Below are positions 44,061-54,900 of a DNA stretch of 64,000 nucleotides, in pieces (the stretch's first letter is position 1; every line of letters starts with the position of its first letter). The DNA is from Andrena cerasifolii (Eukaryota; Arthropoda; Insecta; Hymenoptera; Andrenidae), in assembly GCF_050908995.1 (NCBI RefSeq), contig NC_135124.1, positions 8,618,001 to 8,682,000 of the forward strand, given 5' to 3'. Below the pieces are notes generated by a model, which ran no database searches, was not told the DNA's origin, and saw only the letters and a program-made list of their open reading frames with translations. The translations under genes were made by a program, and so were the position numbers.

Positions 44061-45986
44061 TATCCCTAATTATTATCTCCAGAGTTATGAACCTTTTCTC
44101 CAGTAGATCTCCTACGTTTGAGCGAGAAGGTGGCAAAGAGAGGCGTAGAGAAGAAGAAGGAAAGAAAGGCAGATGAGAGAGAAATCTAAGAAGCTAAAAA
44201 AATCGAATGAGGAGCAGTGTCCGAAGACAATATTTTCTTATTTTGATATGTCGAATTTTAGTTTGATTTTAAAATAAAGAATATGCTATTTTCTTTTATA
44301 TTCGGTGGTCACAAACCTGTACCTGGACTGGTCAATAACTACAATTTTGAGTTATGTTTCTTTCTAATAGTATAAGATCGAACGTAGGTAATGGTTTCTT
44401 AAAGTTTCTTTGGTGTTAGATATAATTGTGTTCGATACATCTCTTACCGCCTGGTATAACAAAACTTTCTGTATAAAATTCCAAAGTTACTATTCCATAG
44501 AGCTTACCTAAATTGAAGCTCTTATAGTGGTCAACTACTGTATAGAGTTTAGTCAGGTAATGCTCACATGGTGGACACCGAAAGTTGGAAATATTAGTCA
44601 CTGGGTTAGCGATAGATACTATTATCACACTAAGTAATTTGTAATCATACCTTATCTTTGAGGTATCGAGATCGAGTAAATCACAGGTGATTACAATAAT
44701 ACAGTTTTTATTACGCAATGGAATTTGGACTATTATTTCTATTTCCATGATTTGTTGCTGAGAATAATTATTTCACTGGAAACCATACCCACAATTTTCA
44801 GTAATCGTTCTCTACATATAGGAGATTGGAAGTAATTAATCATCTTCAGCGTTATATAATGAATATCCGGTTTGTTCGTACACACGCAATTTTTTTCTAA
44901 CTATTGAAAAACCGAGAAAACGTTTAATTGGAAAGTGGTTTGATTCGATGGAGGAAACTTAATAGAAATTAGGATTTGCGTGTAAGCTATTATCTACAGA
45001 GATTTCAATATCAATGTAATTTTTTTCAATGGAATTATAAGTATACTTTTAGTACTGCCACTTTATTATGCATTTCAAGATGCGTGCCGCGTCTTATCGT
45101 TGGTGTGCAACACACTGTATGACCCCCTGGTTTCGAGTATCGAAGGCCACGGCTAATTACTTATATAGAAAAAGGACTCATCACCAATTTTGACGGCTTT
45201 GAAACATGTTGTTACGGTCATTATTCTGAACATCTTTTCCCTTTACATAACCACCGCTCGGCCTTAGTTGCTACAATTACAATACATTTTGCGTACACTT
45301 ACGTGTCCGTGACAGCATATGTATCACGCTTATCTATTATCTACCCTATAAATACATCGCGGCGGTCGGAAACGAAAGAATCGATGAAGCTTACGAAGGT
45401 TTCGAGATATTCCAAAAAAACACTCTGACCGGCAATAGGTTAGGATTAGATTAGCTTAGCGCCCCTCGTGAGGCGTCGCAGCCTTCTTATGAACTTTGAG
45501 GGGTGGTTTCACCCGATAAATATGCAAATATGCCCAAAATAAAAAGACCCCTATTTCTTAATTGTTCGGGCCTCTAAAACAAATCTAAAAATCAAAGCAA
45601 TCGGAGGAGGATACCTAAAATCCTCCTGATTATTTATATCTCTCTCTTCCTCTCTCGTTCATTCTCATTATTTCTTACTCATATTTACACATACTTATAT
45701 AATGATTTATTATCATAATGTAGGCATAATGTACGAAATTTATTCCCAAGACATGTTGTCGACTCTTTCGTCCCCTCTCGCTCGTTCTCGGGTTCCTTCA
45801 CTCTCGGCGCGAAGGATACAAAGAAATATGCGGCGATAGCGTCGCGGCTACAATACGTAGTTAAAATGCACTTATAGTGAGAGTTTCCTGTATATTTAAA
45901 ATAGGCGATATGATAAACATGCATATAAATGTTTACCACTTCAATTTTCGCACAAGGTGCACATTAAATATCAGATAGTATAATAG
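44061..45986. other. AT-rich spacer without recognised gene
   Basis: A 110-codon open frame on the minus strand (44748-44416) has no recognised domain and could be chance in AT-rich DNA. A TATA-like CTATAAATACATCG at about 45349 resembles the promoters of the neighbouring peptide genes but no signal-peptide exon follows it; it may be left from another lost copy. Confidence 0.35.
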
Positions 45987-45993
45987 TATAAAT
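45987..45993 (+). promoter_or_regulatory. TATA box of small chitin-binding gene 2
   Basis: TATAAAT, 65 bases before ATG 46052. The leader (CAGATAGTA, then TTCAGTTCGAAATACGAATT) is nearly the same as that before gene 3, showing promoter duplication. Confidence 0.7.
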
Positions 45994-46051
45994 GCGAGTT
46001 TTTCAGCGAAGGCAATTCAGTTCGAAATACGAATTTGAGCAAGCAGCCAAC

Positions 46052-46790
46052 ATGAAATTCGCCACGAACTTGCTGTGCGCATTCTTTTGCTTCGTAGCCC
46101 TTTTGGCAGGGTCTGCACAGGTAAATTGCTTTTTGTCAATCTTTATGCTTATTATGCGTTAGTCGTTAGTGGCAGATTTGAGAATCTACCCAGAAGATTT
46201 TTTTTATTGTTCGACAAGGGTCGATTATAATTAATAAGTACCACGCAAACAATAAGCGATTTTACAATAATTTTGTGCTGTAAAATTCATCGTGTTCAAA
46301 ACACGTCCAGTTTCCTTCGAAATATAAAAGCACGGTCGTATGTAACTTTACAAAAATCGAATATAGTAAGATTAAAAATTAATTTAATTGTGAAAAGTGT
46401 GAAATATGTTGTTTTGTTTAATTTCCGCTGCCATCTGCATGCTTGTAATTAAAAGACTGATTTATCTTATCAGTATAATCGCGAATGCTGAAACGATATA
46501 GTACAGGGGAGATTAAGGGGTATTAAAAAAAAAGAAGATTAAAAATCAACACTGGAAAGTAAAACGAAAACACATATTTAGCGATTCGTTTGAGATACCT
46601 GTCTGCATGTATGATGTTCTATTAATTCCAGGCTGATGTTCGCGCATATCCACAGGATTGTTCGAAGTTCCTGAATTGTGACAATAATAAATGTTTCGTT
46701 CAGTCTTGCGGCCCGGGTACAGAATTTAATGAACCCGAGGACACATGCGACTATCCTGTGAACCCTCACCCTTGGTGCAAACGTGTTTAG
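46052..46790 (+). CDS. Small secreted one-domain chitin-binding (CBM14) peptide 2
   Basis: Two exons, 46052-46120 and 46632-46790, encode 75 aa. The signal peptide is MKFATNLLCAFFCFVALLAG; the mature part is one CBM14 domain with six cysteines (QDC, LNC, NKC, QSC, DTC, PWC). The phase-0 intron just after the signal peptide is at the same place in all three paralogues. Closest in the window to the remnant at 43845. AATAAA is at 46941-46946. Expected to be a secreted chitin-binding peptide; tissue and target are unknown. Confidence 0.9.
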
Positions 46791-47685
46791 TAACACCGAG
46801 TCTGGGATGCTTAAATCCAAGGACATGAGTTTAAATCAGCAACGCCAGATTTTTCGCGAAGGACCTATATCAGCAAGGAACTAAATGCCAATCGAGCGTT
46901 TGTTTATTTTGCAACCATTGCCAACGAAATGGAATAATTAAATAAAACTTATAATAAAACTAGACCATCGATGCTTCGTATCATTACACCCGTAAACCTT
47001 AAAGTCGTAATCGCGTGTGCAACGTTTCCTGTCCACTCCCCGATTCTTACCTCAGAAGTTATTTACCACTACTGTATACACTTGTGGTCACTAGGCTCGC
47101 TACAGAAAACATTCTGTTCGACAGCATGTGAAAGAAGGATTAACGGAATTAAAAGGTATCACTCACCAGGTGTGCTTGAAGACAGTCCCACTGCTAGGAT
47201 TGTAGACCATCTTTAGCAGTAGCCCCTTGATTCACACTCTTTCCCTACACAATAATCAACACACATGTTCATTCATACCGCATCAACGAGGTATCTATGC
47301 CCTCTAAATGAAGAAGGATTGTGATAACGCACAATCTTCTTAATACGAATTTTGACTTCTTTTTATCTTTGACACTTGTTGAGATCATTTTCAATCGAAA
47401 CGTTAGCTAATATATGCAGCAATCATTGCCGATTTAATTCCTTGCGAAAATCTGCATTCTTCTCTTCGACACGCTGTTATTCAACGAATTTTTCGAAATA
47501 TTAACAAAAAACTGCTCCGTTCATTCTTGGGTATTACATTATATTTAATAGACAAATTTATTTATTTTTTTGTTTCAGATAAACCTTAATTAAGTTAGGA
47601 GGTACTCCGTTTAGGTACCCTCCGTAAAAAAGACCGTCAGTTCAGAGCCACCTATATATATATTTTCTTAACTTTTATAATTGTT

Positions 47686-48071
47686 TTAACCCTCGGGCGG
47701 GCGCGCCTATGAGAGCTACACGAGCAGGCGCGTGGTGAACTCAGTTCATCAGTTGAAAATAATCATTTTAGCCCCCTTATATATTACACTTCAGAAACGG
47801 TTTCTCTGTTGACAGTGGTAACTTAAATTAAATGTGATGGGAAAATATTAGCAATGTACCCAAAAATGCAGTAAATGTATTTAAAAACACAAAAATAGTA
47901 TACGTAAAACATTTTTAACATGAAAAATGAAAATCAACTGGCACAAGCATCATAGGGTTCTTGAAACCCACCACGATCGCGCGGAGAGAATGTTTGTCTT
48001 ACCGAGACCCAATGAAGGAAACACGCAGATCGGTGAACGGAGTTCACAAAGCGCGCCCGCTCGAGGGTTAA
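47686..48071. mobile_element. TTAA-bounded MITE, 386 bp
   Basis: Begins TTAACCCTCGGGCGGGCGCG; the end is the complement of TTAACCCTCGAGCGGGCGCG. Both borders carry TTAA, as expected for piggyBac-type insertion. The interior is AT-rich, unlike the GC-rich tips, and has no coding capacity. Confidence 0.75.
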
Positions 48072-48380
48072 ATGCTTTAAAATATATTAAAAATAAGTGC
48101 CATACCGCAGTTTAATCAGAGTATCAGCCCCTATACAATTTGCATCAGAAGATTGACTTTCTCGGCCCGTCACAGTAGTCCAACCCCTTAAGGGTCTGGC
48201 CGCGGAGTGGGGATGGCGAGGATGTCTTCTGGTAAGAGGACTGTCATGAACCACGCAGTACTTACCCCAGAACCTTGGAATTGAGCGATCGTTCTAAAAT
48301 ATTTCTAACAAACAATTGAATTCCTTTCTGAAACACTGTATAAATTCAATTTACGCTACGTCGCAATAGTTGATTAATAA

Positions 48381-48413
48381 CGAAGTATGTAAGTAATTTA
48401 CTTACATACTTCG
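48381..48413. repeat. Perfect 33-bp palindrome with 16-bp arms
   Basis: The arm CGAAGTATGTAAGTAA is followed by one T and then its exact complement. Flanking sequence is not symmetric. It could be a small transposon end remnant or a hairpin; no function is claimed. Confidence 0.8.
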
Positions 48414-48925
48414 CCAAGTGTGTCTTCGAGTGTACAGTAAGACAGGATACAATAAAAATACATGATAGTAGCTTAAGAAAATACAGATGCCGATAACATT
48501 CTGGTAGGAGATATTCGTGGAAAACATACAAATCGTATATGGACACTTTCCTCTCTGAATTACAAATGATTTTCTCACGAGCTATGATTTTCTCTACTCC
48601 TCAGCGTCTTCGATAGCGCGGAAAACAATTGTTCGTGTATTTTTAAAAATAATATACCTATCTTCGTGAAATCTGTTGAAATAAAACTGGCGATAACTAC
48701 TTAATACCTGGCCACTTTCAGGACCGGCACACACACATATATATATATGTATATAGAGATACATGTGACCTCGATACTTTTGTGGCAGTATTGTCATTGA
48801 GTACGACGCCGCATCGCTCGCCTGAATCATGCCTTGACGTTATATTCAATGGGAGATAAGGTAAGTGCGGGTACAAGTATTCATAAAGAGATAAGGTACG
48901 CATTGAAAATCAGATAGTAGGATAG

Positions 48926-48933
48926 TATAAATA
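48926..48933 (+). promoter_or_regulatory. TATA box of small chitin-binding gene 3
   Basis: TATAAATA, 75 bases before ATG 49001, followed by a leader (GATTCAGTTCGAAATACGGA) shared with gene 2. Confidence 0.7.
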
Positions 48934-49000
48934 CGATTCTTTTTCGGCTAAGATGATTCAGTTCGAAATACGGATTTGGAAAGAGTACCCAGCAACCAAC

Positions 49001-49894
49001 ATGAAATTCTCCGCGATCCTGCTGTGCGCAGTCTTTTGCTTCGCCGCCCTCTTCTTGGGGTCAGCACAGGTAAATTGGTGTTTCCAAACCTTTATTCTTA
49101 TCCGAGCGCAATCGAGTTTTCTGTAGCTTCTTCTTTTTATTGCGAGTATAAGGTCACTCCTTCTGAGATTATTAGTGACCACGGCAAAATAGGCACTGGG
49201 ATACAGACGTATTCAAAGTAGGTAGTAAAGTCCAATTTCTTTTACGAGGGGTAGTGGATTCGGTAAGTTGCGCTGTGCTCTTTTCCTAGTGTACTTAGGA
49301 CAGATGTTTAAGATATCACAGGGTTTTGTACGTCACAGGAATCAGGTATGAGTGTGTCGAGTTCGTATGGCCAATTCTTATACGTGTCAGTATAACTGGG
49401 TCTTTTCTGTTCGGAAACTTGCTGTAGCTTTATGTTACCAATTTTGCCCGGTTGATAAAATAAACGATTTCACTTTAAGTATGAACTATCGCCAATTGGA
49501 AATTAGTATAAACAACATATCGCAAAAGTGACAATTAATGTTACAGTTATTTAGTTTAGACGTACCTGGATTTGATAGCGGTCGCCACCTTAGTAACTGT
49601 GTAGTGTAGTGCATTGGCCTCGTTTAAATTAAATTCCTTTTTACCGTAGCTGTGTCTACCATGTAAATGAATAAGGGATGTTGAGGGATTAAATTCCATA
49701 CGTGTTTCACGTTTCAGTCATCAGTGGTAGAAACGAAGATCTACCCAGAAGACTGTTCAAAGTACTACAGATGCGTGGACGGGACATGTCAAGTTTGGGA
49801 ATGCCTCCAGGGCTTGGAATTCAATCCAATCCTCGAGGCTTGCGACTATATACAACCGGTACACCGAACTGACTGCACGCGTGTGCGTGAATAG
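49001..49894 (+). CDS. Small secreted one-domain chitin-binding (CBM14) peptide 3
   Basis: Two exons, 49001-49069 and 49718-49894, encode 81 aa. The signal peptide MKFSAILLCAVFCFAALFLG is very close to that of gene 2. The mature part is one CBM14 domain with six cysteines (EDC, YRC, GTC, WEC, EAC, TDC) and a basic tail (RTDCTRVRE). Intron position and phase equal those of genes 1 and 2, and promoter and leader match gene 2, so it arose by local duplication; the domain has diverged more than the signal peptide. AATAAA is at 50017-50022. Confidence 0.9.
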
Positions 49895-51101
49895 GTGGAA
49901 ATAATGCCTCTGTACCCTTATGAAACAAATCGACGCGTACCCTTGTTACGCTTTTCCACTCGTAAGAGCGAGGATGCAATCTGAAACCATTGTTTATTTA
50001 TGGAAACGTTTGAGAGAATAAAGTAATTAAATAATACTTGTTTTATATTCGTTATACTCATTTGTCTCGCCCTTATTACACCTACGACCCTTTCAATAAG
50101 AATCTCACACGTGTAACGTTTTCTGCAGACAAACTAGCCAAAAAGCTGAACTCGACTTATGTGTTCTACCCTCGTTGTTCCTGACATCGTCATTGGCAAT
50201 TGCTAATTTAGCTAGCGGTAGTCCTACGCGTCGACTCATCGACATCCGAAATTATGTATCATAGTACGAATTGGCGAGACAGAAAATGTTCAGGTTTCTA
50301 TCTTGTTCGGAAGGAAAATACAACGATCTTTATTATCGAACACATTCGCGCCATGAATTTACAGGCTTCTTTAGGCCTACACCTTCTTTGGGTGGTCTGT
50401 AACAGGTGCACAGGGCAAATCAATATCGTGCAATTTAATTATACTGCACCTTCTGTTTTAAAGGTTGAATGGTGTAAGAATTCCCATCTCCCTGTGGCCC
50501 CATTGTTTTCAGAAGCGCAATAATGTACCTAAGCGCAGCTATTTCTTTATCTAAATAAAACCGTATGTTTCTTTTAGCCAAGTCAATTCTTCGCACCATT
50601 CTACGTGTAAAAGTACTAGGGAAAGGTGATCCTAAAGTGCATGCTTCTGGAGATATTTAAAATTTCTTTATAAAACACCTGCTCCAATACTACTTACGTA
50701 TACACCCTAATGTAAACTCAACTAAAGACCAGAAATTCTGCAAACCATGATCCATGATTCCCTTCACACCTGAAATTACATCGGGCTAATAAATCCCGAG
50801 CAGTCGCCAGCCACAGACAAATACATGCCTATATTACATGGAACAGGTACGCGAGGTCGCAAGCTTGCTGGAGCGTTAAAGTGAACATGTTTCGTGTGAC
50901 AGCACAAACGAATTGACAGAAAAATGAGAAGATAGCGACCCGCAGCTTCAATTAGAGCCGCTACATAATTCGGTGCTGCTGGATGGTTTAATTTACCACC
51001 TCGCTATACCTTTTCCAACTGTCTATCTCCTACGGAGGCACCCTAGGCGACGCGAGTCGAACCCACCCTCCCGTTCACGTACCTGTTTACTGCATTCGCA
51101 G
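49895..51101. other. Spacer with no recognised gene
   Basis: Begins with the 3' untranslated region of CBM14 gene 3. I searched for a signal-peptide exon that could serve the exon at 51102 and found no convincing one. Confidence 0.4.
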
Positions 51102-51290
51102 GAGGGGACTGCACCGGGTGACTGCTCCGAGCACCTACTACGTCCAAAGGGGGTTTGCAACCTGACGATCTGCCAGTACACCTACATGTTCGACCCAGGC
51201 ACAGGCACCAGCACTCATCGAGCCAGGAAGACCATCACCGAGATCGTCGCTCGCCCAAGAAGCACAATTTCCCGTGATCGTGTTTCTTGA
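51102..51290 (+). pseudogene. Diverged CBM14 terminal exon, possible fourth peptide gene
   Basis: After an acceptor (GCATTCGCAG, ending 51101) the frame reads 62 codons to TGA. GDCSEHLLR, GVCNLTICQ and FDPGTGTS align with the CBM14 pattern of the neighbours. The second cysteine is Arg (CGT), the fifth is Ser (AGC) and the sixth is absent, leaving three of six. AATAAA follows at 51360-51365, so it resembles a real 3' exon. Either it is a decaying gene or it has a different fold. No first exon was identified, so expression is doubtful. Confidence 0.5.
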
Positions 51291-51911
51291 AACCACACCC
51301 CTTCCCGCACCCCAAGATCCTCCACGCGCCACCATCACCAGATTGTATTGCGCTGAAAAAATAAAGCCTCGCTAAACAATCCTGAAAGCAGCACCGCGCA
51401 TGACGATGTTTCCATCGTTTCGGTCGCCAGCGGTGTTTGCAGCCGCCTGGTCGGCCTCTTTAGAGGCAACGGTGGTGTCTGATTGTTGCCAACGAGGGCC
51501 AATTTGCTCTCGCGGGAGTCAATTGGCAAACAGTTCTGTGTGCACTCGCACGATTACCACGTTGACAAAAGCACGTGACCGTCTTCCTCTTTCGGTAGAG
51601 CCCCATCCAGCTCGCTCTCTCCTTTCGTTTCCCTATTAGCCCAAGCCTCTGCCTGCCTTCTTCCCTCTGCCCTCGCCGATTCGTCGGCCAGCCTGCTCCG
51701 GAGATTCTTCGCCAGCATTGATCTCGAGCCGACCCTCGACCTCCGGCTACCGATAACCCTCTCCTTTCTTCGAATCGCTGCGTGTTTTCCCGCGAGGAAC
51801 GCCAGCTATCTGTTGTTTCTGGGTAAGTACGCGAACTGGACGGATGCTGGTTTTATTGGGAATAGGGGATCCGTACCACGCGATGCTCAGTGTATTGCGG
51901 AGGCGTCGTGG

Positions 51912-54900
51912 ATGATGTTCCCGCGGATCCATCGTGTCACCGTCGTCCTCGCTGTTCTCTGTGTCGTCGGTTTCGCTCACGCGGTACGTCCTTCCTTCGT
52001 TCTTTGCTGCTCCATCCCTGCTGGTGACACACTCCACCCTCCGTGCTCTCGATGCTGTGCCCCATCGACCACCCTGACATACGTATACGAATGAATCCTG
52101 CAACGATTTTTGCGAAGCAAATTTTTTTTAAGTAATTGCATCGTGGGGGTGGTTGGGTGTTTTCAGGGCGAAACTGGTTTGCTTGAATTGATGATGGGTT
52201 ACACGAACCAAGGGATCGATAAGGGTGACAAGACTACCGTTCCATTTCTTTTAGGGGGGAACTGTTTTGCTTGAATTCGGAGTAACAGAAGTTCGGCTCC
52301 ATTTCGCAAGTGTTGTTGAACTACGCGTTTCATAGGCTCTGTTCCACTCTTCGGCCGTCGAGTGTTAGCATCGTTAGATGTATAGGGTGATTCATTAGCG
52401 GTGTTTGAAAATCTGCGAGGGTATTGTACAGTTTGGAATTGAGAGGCAGTTGTAATCTTTATTGAGGTACCTTCTTTAAGGTATGAACCAGTTGGCTTTG
52501 GGATTAAACAAGACATTGGGGGAAAAACAGAGTAACCCGCGTAAAAAGAAATTAATTTTTCCACATTTTTTATGATTAGTAGAGCCTATTGGAATGCATC
52601 GTTGCTACTAACTCAATTTCGTAAAAAAAGTGGGTTATTTTGTTCTCAATGGCTTAAATAGCTTAGTTATGTTGTTATCTAAGTGATCGAAGCAGCCACA
52701 GAGGCCTCAGTATGTTGTTATCATTGGCCATTGCTGAGGTTGATAGGCATTCGGATCGTTTCTAATTGTATTGCGCACATCGATGTGTATAAATCAGTGA
52801 CTTTCGAAAACTTTTAAATTATTTAATAAAATTCGATTGGACTTAGGTTTAGGAATGTAGGCAAGAAGTTTCGGGCCCATGTTTGACAGGATTTGTAATT
52901 TCGAGACGTATAACACGCCTGAATCAAGAAATTTCAAATATTATTATTGAATCACCCTGTATAATTAGCAAGACTTGGAACGAATAAATATGTATGATTT
53001 AGCACGTGGTGCTTTGTAATTATGGTCTACAGGAATGGATTACAAATATTAAATAATTGCACGTTATCTTCTGTTCTTTGTCTGGCTTAGTATTCATTGA
53101 CAAGGCAAGTATCGATAACGTGGAACGGTAAACGAAAAAAAATGTGGCTCCCAAGTATTGACACAGAAAAGTTATGTAATGCTGGTGTTCACTCTTGATA
53201 AGTGAACGTTCCAAGCGTTAACGTAATTTCAATGTAATTTAAATTTATGCAACTTTATTCGTCACTTTATCCATTGCGTTATATTTTAATAATTTTATTG
53301 GAATGATTATAGCAACACTCGTCCTTAAAGTTTTACATATATATCTTCCTTATATCACAATAAATAACAGAACAATTTTATTCTTTTATCAAGCTGTTGA
53401 CATTACTGTCCCATCTGTTTTCCAATTTCACAATATTTCGCGGAAAATGTAGAGGAAGCAGTTTAAAGAACCTTTGAACCCTCAGCAGTGGTCGAGCTCA
53501 TGTATGAAGCGGAGATTAGTTTCCTTAGAACATCAATCCCTGATAATATGAATACATTCGATTTTTATCATTTGCGCTTATCGCGTAGATCTACGACCCC
53601 AGAGAAGCGACCACAAAGCCACCACAACGACGAGAACAAGTACTTCCTTGGTACTTGTCAGGGAAAGAGTACGCGGACTCGGGCGAGGACCCATCGCGTT
53701 CTCCAAAATGGCGGGCAGATCCAGACGAACCGAGTCCCAGGAAAGCGTTCGTCGTTAATGCTGGCACGAAGACATGGAGTACGTGGAGGAAAGCTCCCGG
53801 AAGCGAGATCGAGCAAAGGACAGAAATCGCGGATGATCGTCAGACTCCGACGAATGTCGATCAGAGCCGTGATTATTCTTTGGAGTACAGTCAATTCGAC
53901 CAGCAGGAGCATCGCAGATTTCCATCTGGTTCTCGAGACCTGGAACAAGAACAAGATCGCGATTACGAGGGAGACAAAGGGAAGAGGGATAAAAGTCGCG
54001 GAGGGAAGGATTCTCAGACGAGGACGGACAGTGATCAATATGTTTATGAGGGAATATCTGCCGATAGCACGGTAATGGAATTATTTGCTTTCCCTCGAAA
54101 AGCAATGATGTTATAATACTATAAGTTTCTAGAAATATCCGGTGATAGCATTTTATTCTTAAAACTGGATCATGCCACTCATTGGTGATCAGTAGTAAAT
54201 AACGATCGGTATCTGCATATATTAACAGTGATTGATCGATACAGTTAAGGCACGCGTTATAGTAACCAGAGTCTGTATGGCGCAAATAAATTGATAAATA
54301 GTTGAAGAGTCTTTGTAGAAAACACTGTAAGCGCTAAGAATGAATATTTATTCTATAGTATTACTATTGGCACGTAGATTTTCCGATAAAAATTGTTTCT
54401 CTTTTTTAATTTTGGCACTACAGTGTTTTCTACAAGGACTCAAATTTTCTCAAAGTTACGTCTTTATTTTTCAAAATCATTGCTTATATCTTTTTATGAG
54501 TAACTAGCATGGGATTAACATAGGGCAATTCGCAACTAAATTACTCTTTATTCGTCGCTATTGCTCCCGTGTGTATCTAAGTAGATATGAAACAATCTTC
54601 AAATAAGTCGAAAGTGAGCCAGGTAGAAAAAGTTATTTCGAAGATATTTCCAATTTTTATCTCGCAGAAGTGAAGAGGAATAATTAAGGTGTGTTAAGAG
54701 ATACTTAGGACCACTTTAATATCTTTCCAGAAACCCCACAGGGAGAAGATTCTTCTCTCAACTAAATCGAAATCCACTGTCGCCCGATACGACAAGGTAT
54801 CGGGTGTCCAGTGTCCAGATCCCGATTCCACTGGCCAATTCGTCTACGCCCCCGATTGCAAATTCTTCGTCAACTGCTGGCAGGGCAGAGCCTTCGTCCA

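Larger units (their letters stand above)
46791..48925. other. Spacer between CBM14 genes 2 and 3
   Basis: Starts with the 3' untranslated region of gene 2. It contains the TTAA-bounded element 47686-48071 and the perfect palindrome 48381-48413. No gene was recognised. Confidence 0.45.

Noticed and set aside
44416..44748. 110-codon minus-strand open frame
   Set aside because: In AT-rich DNA, without recognised motif, signal peptide or neighbouring exons; too weak to call as a gene.
45320..45410. TATA-like promoter suggesting another chitin-binding gene
   Set aside because: CTATAAATACATCG is present but no signal-peptide exon or CBM14 exon follows before gene 2.
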